From Acholeplasmataceae bacterium (GTDB taxonomy: Bacteria; Bacillota_I; Bacilli_A; ML615J-28; CAG-698): a stretch of DNA of 5,079 nt. This document shows, piece after piece, positions 1 through 4,358 of this stretch. The notes beneath the pieces are model-generated. The model saw only the letters and a program-made list of their open reading frames with translations. It did no database searches and was not told the origin of the DNA. The stretch spans positions 1 through 5,079 of the forward strand of contig DUUA01000096.1 in assembly GCA_012841765.1 (NCBI GenBank), written 5' to 3'. Position 1 is the stretch's first letter. Each line of letters opens with the position of its first letter. A program made the position numbers and the translations under genes.

Positions 1-5
1 AAAAT

Positions 6-40
6 ATGGCTGTAAAGAGAAATTCTTTACAGCCATTTTA
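6..40 (-). terminator. Intrinsic terminator, probably bidirectional, after the YwaF-like gene
   Basis: A perfect 13-bp inverted repeat pairs positions 6-18 with 24-36 around a 5-nt loop (GAAAT). It begins 10 nt past the stop codon of the membrane-protein gene on the minus strand. On the minus strand the stem is followed by ATTTT at the window edge, so the T-tract may continue outside. On the plus strand it is followed by TTTTAATTATTTTAT, so it could also stop a convergent gene coming from the left. Stem strength and position make a terminator likely; the direction it mainly serves is inferred. Confidence 0.8.
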
Positions 41-46
41 ATTATT

Positions 47-760
47 TTATAGATTATTATTTTTTAAAAACAAAACATTAGAATTTTTATTAAATACAAG
101 CTTCCATCCCATTAATAATAGCAAATGAAGTGGTAATAATATAAGTCCAAGCACAATCCAATTAAGTGGTGTTCCACCGAGCAATGGAGTAAAAATATGC
201 ATTGCATCTGAATAATTTAAAACTGTTATTAACAATAAACCATAACACATATACATTGCCAATCCTAAAAACAAATAATACCACTTTTTAAGATCAGGTT
301 TTACATATCCTGTAAAAATCATCACTATCGTTAAAAAAACCATTACTGTGTGATGAACAAGACCAGAAATTGTCATAGGATAAAAAAATGAATCTGATTG
401 TCCGATAAAGTCAGGATAGAAGATTGTAATTAATCCTCCTAATAAACCAACATAAACAAGGCAATGAAAAAAAACATGATTTTTCTTTAAACTCATAGCA
501 GCAATTGCTAAAAATAAGCTTGTTGCTCCACAAAATGAACCTGGCAAGAAACGTGCAAAAAACGATTCTCTTCCTATATTGATGCTAGTTCGATTCCACA
601 TTATTGCAATAAACAAACTTAAACCAAGAAAACGAATTAACCAACTTAATTTTTTTTCAGTATTAATATATTTCTTTATTAAGAAAAAACCTAAAACCAT
701 TAGTATAATACAAATAATTAAATATAAGATATGTTCTATCCCATAAATTTTTGGTGCCAT
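47..760 (-). CDS. YwaF/TIGR02206-like seven-helix integral membrane protein
   Basis: This 237-aa protein has about seven hydrophobic helices (roughly residues 10-28, 39-55, 72-91, 97-115, 130-151, 159-182 and 199-222), short loops and no signal peptide. The start GIEH, the LPGSFC stretch before helix 3, the GLLGGL...YPD pattern at 105-116 and the histidine in helix 5 resemble the YwaF family of conserved integral membrane proteins (TIGR02206). That family is thought to be related to eukaryotic TMEM164, described as a lipid acyltransferase using a Cys and a His; C77 and H136/H137 sit where those residues might be. This alignment is from memory, so an enzymatic role is only a possibility. The ATG start is supported by AAGGGG 5 nt upstream. 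The gene has its own promoter and terminator and is therefore separate from the jag operon upstream. It ends in an Asn-rich tail (KNSN...KNNNL). Confidence 0.75.
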   Translation of the reverse strand: MAPKIYGIEHILYLIICIILMVLGFFLIKKYINTEKKLSWLIRFLGLSLFIAIMWNRTSINIGRESFFARFLPGSFCGATSLFLAIAAMSLKKNHVFFHCLVYVGLLGGLITIFYPDFIGQSDSFFYPMTISGLVHHTVMVFLTIVMIFTGYVKPDLKKWYYLFLGLAMYMCYGLLLITVLNYSDAMHIFTPLLGGTPLNWIVLGLILLPLHLLLLMGWKLVFNKNSNVLFLKNNNL

Positions 761-765
761 AAATA

Positions 766-771
766 CCCCTT
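766..771 (-). promoter_or_regulatory. Ribosome binding site of the YwaF-like gene
   Basis: On the minus strand AAGGGG lies 5 nt before the ATG at 760. It supports that ATG as the start. Confidence 0.6.
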
Positions 772-789
772 AATTTTTTAACTAATACT

Positions 790-818
790 ATTTTAGCAAA
801 TTAAAAATTTAATGTCAA
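790..818 (-). promoter_or_regulatory. Sigma-A-type promoter for the YwaF-like gene
   Basis: On the minus strand a perfect -35 (TTGACA, 818-813) is followed after exactly 17 nt by TAAAAT (795-790), preceded by TGC, which gives an extended -10 (TGnTAAAAT). Transcription would start near 783, leaving a leader of about 23 nt before the ATG at 760. It lies just downstream of the jag terminator, so the membrane-protein gene is probably expressed as a single-gene unit. Confidence 0.8.
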
Positions 819-844
819 TATTTTCTCTTACTTTTACTAAGTAT

Positions 845-877
845 AAAAAAAGATACTAATTTTTAGTATCTTTTTTG
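845..877 (-). terminator. Intrinsic terminator ending the rpmH-rnpA-yidC-jag operon
   Basis: The inverted repeat AGATACTAA (851-859) / TTAGTATCT (863-871) has a 3-nt loop and begins 10 nt beyond the jag stop codon. On the minus strand it is followed by a T-tract (851-845). Because the stem is also flanked by A and T runs on the other side, it is symmetrical and could work in both directions, but no plus-strand gene enters it within the window. Confidence 0.85.
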
Positions 878-880
878 TTA

Positions 881-1498
881 TTATTTTGGTTCAATTATTA
901 AAAATCTATTTGGTTCATCACCTTCAGAATAAGTTTTAATATCGTCCCAACTTGATAATTTACTATGAATAATTTTTCTTTCATAAGCGTTCAGATAATC
1001 AAGTTTAATTTTTTGTTTTGATTTTGCTGCTTGTTTTCCAAATTGAATAGCAAGTCTTTCTAAATAGCGCACTCTTTTCTTTTTATATTCCCCAACGTCA
1101 ACAATAACACTAATTTGTTTATCTGAATCAATAAAATATCGATTGATATAATGACTTACAAGTACTTGCATTGCAATTAGACTTCTTGATCTCTTACCAA
1201 TAAGATAACCATTTTCATCCCCAGCTTCAATATCATACTCAACTAAATCATCTCTTACTTTTTTTTCAATAACAGCATCGATATTACTTGCATCTAAAAT
1301 AATTTGTAAATATTCTTTTCCTTTTGTAAAAGGATCAATGGCTAAAGCTGCTTCAACTTCTATCTTACTTCCAATTCCTAAGAATCCTTTTTTTTCACTT
1401 ATAATTTCAAACTTTAATTCTTCAATTGGAAAATGAAAATCTTCTTTTGCAAGTTCATATGCTTCTTCGATAGTTTTTACTTCATAAATTTTTTTCAT
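881..1498 (-). CDS. jag: RNA-binding protein Jag/KhpB (Jag_N, KH, R3H)
   Basis: This 205-aa protein has the full three-part architecture of Jag (KhpB/SpoIIIJ-associated protein). The Jag_N domain lies at about residues 3-50 with the GFLGIGSK motif at 38-45. A type-II KH domain follows at about 62-135, and an R3H domain at about 140-205 carries the signature R174-x3-H178 in NAYERKIIH. Length matches the family. In Bacillota the protein binds RNA, partners with KhpA and affects cell division and elongation; that role is family knowledge. The KH loop reads GKRS (101-104) where the family normally has GKRG, and IAMQVL follows where DALQYL is usual. The gene starts 3 nt after the yidC stop, and its ribosome binding site (GGGAGTGA, about 1509-1516) lies in the last yidC codons, so translation is probably coupled. 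A terminator follows; mnmE, the common next gene in Bacillus, is absent here. Confidence 0.95.
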   Translation of the reverse strand: MKKIYEVKTIEEAYELAKEDFHFPIEELKFEIISEKKGFLGIGSKIEVEAALAIDPFTKGKEYLQIILDASNIDAVIEKKVRDDLVEYDIEAGDENGYLIGKRSRSLIAMQVLVSHYINRYFIDSDKQISVIVDVGEYKKKRVRYLERLAIQFGKQAAKSKQKIKLDYLNAYERKIIHSKLSSWDDIKTYSEGDEPNRFLIIEPK

Positions 1499-1501
1499 AA
1501 T

Positions 1502-2449
1502 CTATTTATCACTCCCACCATTAAATTTTATTTTTAATTTATCTTTTCTTTTCATACTTCCTCTTGCATTTAAATAAGATTGTAACATCGTATATAAATT
1601 ACCTACAAGCCAATATAATCCTAAAGCAGCAGGGCTTCTAAGTACAAACAAAGCCATCATGATTGACATTGAAAAAGCAAATATATTCATCATCATCCCT
1701 TGAGACTTTTGTTGATCGGTCTTTTGAGGTTGACGGTAATCCGGAACATCAATATACATTTCAGCTTGTTGTTTTTTCTGTCTTCTCATCATTAGTATTT
1801 GCGAGATAATTTGTGATAATGCAACAATAATTGCCAGCGCCCAAATTCCATATTTTTGAAAATTTGGATCAATTAAACCTAATTCAAGTGCTTCAGGACT
1901 TAAAGTAGATCCCTCAAATAAATCGATTCCTAAAAATGTGTGATTCATAATCCCAAAGTTTAAAGTAAATTGTTCGCCAATTGTTTTTGGAATTCTTCTT
2001 AAAGTTTCATAAAATGCAATAAACAACGGAAATTGTAAAATAGGTGTTAAACATCCACCAATTCCGACTCCATACTTCTTGTAAAGTGCCATGGTTTCCA
2101 TTTGTTTTCTTTGTTTAGTCTCTTGATCTTCTTTTCCTTCATACTTACTTTCAATTTTCTGCAATTCAGGTCCCATAATTTGCATCTTTAATGACATATC
2201 ATTAGTTTTTGCATATATTGGCCATGCTAATGTTCTAATTATTAAGGTAGCAATAATAATAACAATTCCATAATTAGATATCACATTCCCAATTAACCAC
2301 ATCATTCCTGCAATTGGCCACACTAAAATATCTGTTAATCCCGAAAAACCTTCAATTGGCGTTTCATTAGCTGATCCACAACCAGTCAAAATAACTAACA
2401 GTGCTATCATTAATGGTATTAAAAGTAGTCTTTTTGACTTTCTACTCAT
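1502..2449 (-). CDS. yidC: Membrane protein insertase YidC (SpoIIIJ/OxaA1 type, lipoprotein)
   Basis: YidC inserts and folds membrane proteins, alone or with SecYEG. From the ATG at 2449 the protein has 315 aa. An N-terminal basic stretch and hydrophobic helix end in the lipobox LTGC (cleavage before C24), so the mature protein should be a membrane-anchored lipoprotein, as in Gram-positive SpoIIIJ/YqjG. Five core helices follow (about 53-76, 131-150, 199-220, 251-270 and 273-292). The catalytic-groove arginine R72 lies in IIIATLIIRTLAWP. The cytoplasmic hairpin (about 80-125) contains MQIMGPELQKIESKYEG, and the tail is basic (KRKDKLKIKF). There is no large periplasmic domain, as expected outside Gram-negatives. 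A TTG at 2452 would add one residue, but the AAGGAG at 2458-2463 is 8 nt from the ATG and only 5 nt from the TTG, so I prefer the ATG. That site overlaps the rnpA stop codon (TAAGGAG). Stop is TAG. Confidence 0.96.
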   Translation of the reverse strand: MSRKSKRLLLIPLMIALLVILTGCGSANETPIEGFSGLTDILVWPIAGMMWLIGNVISNYGIVIIIATLIIRTLAWPIYAKTNDMSLKMQIMGPELQKIESKYEGKEDQETKQRKQMETMALYKKYGVGIGGCLTPILQFPLFIAFYETLRRIPKTIGEQFTLNFGIMNHTFLGIDLFEGSTLSPEALELGLIDPNFQKYGIWALAIIVALSQIISQILMMRRQKKQQAEMYIDVPDYRQPQKTDQQKSQGMMMNIFAFSMSIMMALFVLRSPAALGLYWLVGNLYTMLQSYLNARGSMKRKDKLKIKFNGGSDK

Positions 2450-2457
2450 CAATAAAT

Positions 2458-2463
2458 CTCCTT
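2458..2463 (-). promoter_or_regulatory. yidC ribosome binding site overlapping the rnpA stop
   Basis: AAGGAG on the minus strand shares bases with the rnpA stop codon (TAAGGAG) and sits 8 nt before the ATG at 2449. It decides the ATG over the adjacent in-frame TTG (2452) and suggests translational coupling of rnpA and yidC. Confidence 0.75.
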
Positions 2464-2791
2464 ATTTTCTTCTAATTTTTTTTAACAAATAAATAAGTTG
2501 CTCTTTCCTATATATATAGGACTTGTTTTCACAATCTTTTTTAATCACGATTAAACATCGTAAATGTTCTAATTCTGGAAGATATTCGCGAACGATTTCT
2601 CTAACGACTCTTTTTTCATAATTACGAGCAACAGCATTGCCGAATTTTTTTGAAACTGATATCGCAATTTTCGGATCAGCATCATCTTGATAAGCATAAT
2701 AAAGAGTATAACTCTTATTCCCAACACTTTGTCGTAATTTTACTAATTTTTCTATATCATGGTTTCTTTTTAAACTATATTTGCGATTCAT
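2462..2791 (-). CDS. rnpA: Ribonuclease P protein component
   Basis: RnpA is the protein subunit of RNase P and helps the catalytic RNA remove 5' leaders from pre-tRNAs. At 109 aa the length is typical. The N-terminal YSLKRNHDIEKLV matches the family's start (usually a Phe/Leu-containing xxLxxxxdF motif). The basic RNR signature covers residues 48-65 (KKFGNAVARNYEKRVVRE), with the conserved G51-N52, R56-N57, K60-R61 and R64-E65. The C-terminus is basic (LLKKIRRK). The start has GGAG 5 nt upstream. It follows rpmH by 79 nt, in the near-universal rpmH-rnpA pair, but a terminator-like hairpin lies between them, which should lower rnpA, yidC and jag expression relative to rpmH. The stop TAA is shared with the yidC ribosome binding site. 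Confidence 0.96.
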   Translation of the reverse strand: MNRKYSLKRNHDIEKLVKLRQSVGNKSYTLYYAYQDDADPKIAISVSKKFGNAVARNYEKRVVREIVREYLPELEHLRCLIVIKKDCENKSYIYRKEQLIYLLKKIRRK

Positions 2792-2820
2792 TGTTTCTCC
2801 ATAACGTTAACTAATAAAAC

Positions 2821-2860
2821 AAAAAAAAGACCCTTATGTTTTGTTTGACATGAGTGGTCT
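2821..2860 (-). terminator. Intercistronic terminator/attenuator-like hairpin between rpmH and rnpA
   Basis: On the minus strand AGACC (2860-2856) pairs with GGTCT (2832-2828). The stem continues, after a single-base bulge and a mismatch, with CT/AG and ATGT/ACAT around a loop of about 8 nt. It is immediately followed by eight T residues (2828-2821). This has the form of an intrinsic terminator with an interrupted stem, 11 nt after the rpmH stop and before the rnpA ribosome binding site. No second convincing promoter is visible between it and rnpA, so it is probably a partial terminator that sets the rpmH:rnpA ratio. The partial readthrough is inferred. Confidence 0.65.
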
Positions 2861-2870
2861 AAGTTTTTGT

Positions 2871-3008
2871 TTATGCAGTTAATTTTTTTCTACCTTTGCG
2901 ACGTCTACTAGATATTACGCGTCTACCACCGACAGTAGCCATACGAGCACGAAATCCGTGGGTTTTACTGCGTTTACGTTTATTTGGTTGGTATGTTTTT
3001 TTTGACAT
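2871..3008 (-). CDS. rpmH: 50S ribosomal protein L34 (bL34)
   Basis: The 45-codon reading frame starts [19 protein letters not shown] and ends [11 protein letters not shown], the unmistakable pattern of bL34: TYQPNKRKR near the start, [11 protein letters not shown] at 15-25, and the basic RRRKGRKKL tail. Typical length is 44-46 aa. bL34 is a small, very basic protein bound to 23S rRNA in the large subunit. The ATG is preceded by AGGAGGT at 3016-3022 with 7 nt spacing, the strongest ribosome binding site in the window, and by a consensus promoter about 30 nt upstream of it. It is the first gene of the rpmH-rnpA-yidC-jag operon. Confidence 0.98.
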   Translation of the reverse strand: MSKKTYQPNKRKRSKTHGFRARMATVGGRRVISSRRRKGRKKLTA

Positions 3009-3015
3009 ATAGAGC

Positions 3016-3022
3016 ACCTCCT
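3016..3022 (-). promoter_or_regulatory. Strong rpmH ribosome binding site
   Basis: AGGAGGT on the minus strand is a perfect Shine-Dalgarno sequence 7 nt before the rpmH ATG. It is the best match in the window, fitting high-level synthesis of a ribosomal protein. Confidence 0.85.
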
Positions 3023-3044
3023 ACACTTAAACCATGCTTTTGTT

Positions 3045-3073
3045 ATTATATCTTATCTTTCTTAATTTGTCAA
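3045..3073 (-). promoter_or_regulatory. Consensus sigma-A promoter of the rpmH operon
   Basis: On the minus strand TTGACA (3073-3068) and TATAAT (3050-3045) are both perfect consensus hexamers with the optimal 17-nt spacer. Transcription should start near 3038, giving a leader of about 30 nt before rpmH. This is probably the main promoter for rpmH, rnpA, yidC and jag. It lies in the 147-bp gap between rpmH and the unrecognised membrane-protein gene; the rest of that gap holds the inverted repeat at 3097-3121 and AT-rich sequence. Confidence 0.92.
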
Positions 3074-3096
3074 TAAAAAAGTTACTCAGCTAATAT

Positions 3097-3121
3097 CATG
3101 TTATACATTATATTTAACATG
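3097..3121. repeat. 7-bp inverted repeat upstream of the rpmH promoter
   Basis: CATGTTA (3097-3103) and TAACATG (3115-3121) are perfect 7-bp inverted arms around an 11-nt AT-rich centre that contains TATAAT when read on the minus strand. It lies 24 nt upstream of the rpmH -35 and 35 nt beyond the stop of the upstream minus-strand gene. It is not directly followed by a T-tract, so it is a poor intrinsic terminator; it may be a protein-binding palindrome or chance. Confidence 0.4.
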
Positions 3122-3155
3122 TTCATTTAAAAAATTATATTTTTTTATAATAATT
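3122..3155 (-). terminator. Possible weak AT-only terminator after the unrecognised membrane-protein gene
   Basis: On the minus strand ATTATA pairs with TATAAT across an A-rich loop, followed by TTTTTT. The stem has no G or C pairs and would be weak. Readthrough from the upstream gene into the rpmH operon, which lies in the same direction, therefore cannot be excluded. Confidence 0.25.
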
Positions 3156-4070
3156 TTATTCAGTTAAACTAGGAAAAGGAAATCTATATAGATAAGTAGA
3201 TAGTTTAGCATCGTTATCATAATAATTTACCTTAAAGTAAATATTTTCAGGATGAGTTACTTGGGCTATCTTTTCATTATCTGTTGAAGCAAACTTCTTT
3301 TCTTTATATTGCATATTATAAACACCCAATAAAGGATAAGTTCTTCCTTCACTAGATTCAACCCATGATTGCATATCTAAATGATATTTTTGACTTTGAT
3401 CAGTTACTTCTATATTAATTTTATAATTATAATTAGAAATATCATAATAACTTGGAGTAAAATCAATTTTAAAGACATCTTCAACAATACTACTATTAAC
3501 TAATTCAGCGTTATTCATTTCCTTTGTTGTTAATTTTAAAATTTCCTCACTATATTTTAAAACTCTATTTTCACCAGCAACTTCATAATGAATCTCTCCG
3601 CTAATTTCTTCAATTTGTCTATTGGGAACTTTAGTTCGTGTTAACATTTGATATGTATGAGGAAAACTTGATCTCTTATTTGTTGAAAAATATTTTACTG
3701 AACCATCACCATAAACAGCATTATAATATAATTGGTATTTAGAGATAGATATATCACTGTTTTTATTAATTGCTGCTGAAATAGAGAATTGGTTAAATAA
3801 TTTGTCTTCTTCAGTGCTATTTTCTTCTTTTTTCACAAGATTTGAAATTTTTATGATAGCAGATAAATCTTCATCATATAATACGTGAGGAAAGTCAGTT
3901 TTAATTACATTCCCATTATTATTTAAAAATGTTCCTGGAAAAGAAATAAATAATATCCCTAATAATAAAAATACATATGCTAATATTAAAAGAAATATGG
4001 TTGTTCTATTTAATTTTTCTGGACTAGTCCAGAAATTATTATTACTTACATTTTTTTTAGTGTTTTTCAT
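3156..4070 (-). CDS. Unrecognised single-pass membrane protein with a large extracytoplasmic domain
   Basis: I do not recognise this 304-aa protein. A cytoplasmic N-terminus of about 22 residues, rich in Lys and Asn, is followed by one strong helix (about residues 24-45). The remaining 255 or so residues are polar, tyrosine-rich and alternate hydrophobic/polar in a way that suggests beta strands. The basic residues before the helix predict the large domain outside the cell. There are no cysteines, no lipobox and no catalytic motif that I can see. An acidic, probably disordered segment lies at 80-90. The ATG at 4070 has AGGAG 6 nt upstream and a plausible promoter at 4099-4126. It sits between rpmH and dnaA, transcribed away from dnaA; in most relatives I know these two genes are neighbours separated only by origin sequence. 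It could be a lineage-specific envelope protein; function is unknown. Codon use is AT-rich like its neighbours, so there is no sign of recent transfer. Confidence 0.85.
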   Translation of the reverse strand: MKNTKKNVSNNNFWTSPEKLNRTTIFLLILAYVFLLLGILFISFPGTFLNNNGNVIKTDFPHVLYDEDLSAIIKISNLVKKEENSTEEDKLFNQFSISAAINKNSDISISKYQLYYNAVYGDGSVKYFSTNKRSSFPHTYQMLTRTKVPNRQIEEISGEIHYEVAGENRVLKYSEEILKLTTKEMNNAELVNSSIVEDVFKIDFTPSYYDISNYNYKINIEVTDQSQKYHLDMQSWVESSEGRTYPLLGVYNMQYKEKKFASTDNEKIAQVTHPENIYFKVNYYDNDAKLSTYLYRFPFPSLTE

Positions 4071-4076
4071 ATTGTT

Positions 4077-4081
4077 CTCCT
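4077..4081 (-). promoter_or_regulatory. Ribosome binding site of the unrecognised membrane-protein gene
   Basis: AGGAG on the minus strand lies 6 nt before the ATG at 4070 and supports that start codon. Confidence 0.7.
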
Positions 4082-4098
4082 ACTTTTTCAATATTTAC

Positions 4099-4126
4099 AT
4101 TTTACCATATTTTTATCATTTTGCAA
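4099..4126 (-). promoter_or_regulatory. Probable promoter of the unrecognised membrane-protein gene
   Basis: On the minus strand TTGCAA (4126-4121) could serve as a -35 and TAAAAT (4104-4099), preceded by TGG, as an extended -10, with a 16-nt spacer. The -35 matches the consensus in 4 of 6 positions, so the extended -10 would carry much of the activity. The -35 lies inside one arm of the hairpin at 4120-4141, so anything binding or extruding that hairpin could affect this promoter. Confidence 0.5.
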
Positions 4127-4141
4127 CATTTTTGTTGCGAA
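4120..4141. repeat. Compact GC-containing hairpin in the origin intergenic region
   Basis: GCAACA (4123-4128) and TGTTGC (4133-4138) form a perfect 6-bp stem around TTTT. It extends by a T-G wobble and two further A-T pairs to 4120-4141. It stands out in an otherwise nearly pure AT region. No gene end is adjacent, so termination is unlikely; it overlaps the -35 of the leftward gene and flanks the DnaA-box cluster. Confidence 0.5.
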
Positions 4142-4198
4142 TAAAACTCTTATTATTAAATTTTATCAATAATTAACTCATTTATAGATGAAAAATAG

Positions 4199-4274
4199 TT
4201 TCCCACATATCAACATAAGGATAACTTGTTACACTTATCAACAATTTGTTAACATTTTTTCCACATGTTGAAAA
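4199..4274. promoter_or_regulatory. Cluster of imperfect DnaA boxes
   Basis: Compared with TTATCCACA, the best sites are TTATCAACA at 4235-4243 and TTTTCCACA at 4257-4265, each 8 of 9 on the plus strand. Sites matching 7 of 9 are TTTCCCACA (4199-4207) and ATATCAACA (4207-4215) on the plus strand, and TTATCCTTA (4216-4224) and TTTTCAACA (4266-4274) on the minus strand. The last one abuts the 4257 site, forming an 18-bp near-palindrome. Several sites share the variant core TCAACA, which suggests a lineage-specific box preference. They may serve both origin firing and dnaA autoregulation, since they lie just upstream of its promoter. Confidence 0.6.
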
Positions 4275-4299
4275 GTTAAAATCATTTTTCTTTTTTCTG

Positions 4300-4328
4300 T
4301 TTATTATTTACTTATAATGTGGTATAAT
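4300..4328 (+). promoter_or_regulatory. dnaA promoter with extended -10
   Basis: TATAAT at 4323-4328 is preceded by TGG, giving the extended -10 TGGTATAAT. The -35 at 17-nt spacing would be TTTATT (4300-4305), a poor match, so the extended -10 probably drives it. A second TATAAT at 4313-4318 is a weaker alternative. Transcription would start near 4335, leaving a leader of about 24 nt. The DnaA boxes lie directly upstream, consistent with autoregulation by DnaA (inferred). Confidence 0.65.
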
Positions 4329-4343
4329 TATATAGTATTATAG

Positions 4344-4351
4344 AAAGGTGG
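4344..4351 (+). promoter_or_regulatory. dnaA ribosome binding site
   Basis: AAAGGTGG lies 7 nt before the ATG at 4359 and is the only good Shine-Dalgarno-like sequence near the start of this frame. Confidence 0.65.
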
Positions 4352-4358
4352 ATTTCTG

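Larger units (their letters stand above)
4142..4358. other. Probable oriC segment upstream of dnaA
   Basis: The non-coding stretch between the divergent gene and dnaA holds a cluster of imperfect DnaA boxes (4199-4274), an AT-rich block (about 4275-4350) and the dnaA promoter. In Bacillota, oriC commonly flanks dnaA on one or both sides, and dnaA next to rpmH is the typical setting. No box matches TTATCCACA perfectly, so the origin call rests on clustering, location and the two 8-of-9 boxes. The other half, between dnaA and dnaN, would be outside the window, and the unwinding element may be there. Confidence 0.65.

Noticed and set aside
2450..2452. TTG start for yidC one codon upstream of the ATG
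   Set aside because: The AAGGAG is 5 nt from the TTG and 8 nt from the ATG; the ATG has the better spacing and is the more common start.
2788..2802. Upstream ATG giving a four-codon minicistron (M-E-K-Q-stop) whose stop overlaps the rnpA start
   Set aside because: It has no ribosome binding site of its own, and the GGAG inside it is the rnpA site; most likely chance.
3097..3121. Intrinsic terminator for the gene ending at 3156
   Set aside because: The stem is AT-rich and not directly followed by a T-tract on the minus strand, so it was listed only as an inverted repeat.
4021..4030. Perfect 10-bp palindrome GGACTAGTCC
   Set aside because: It lies inside the coding sequence of the unrecognised gene (codons for TSP region) and is short enough to be chance.
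4120..4141. Terminator reading of the GCAACA hairpin
   Set aside because: No gene ends next to it; both flanking genes start from this region and run away from it.
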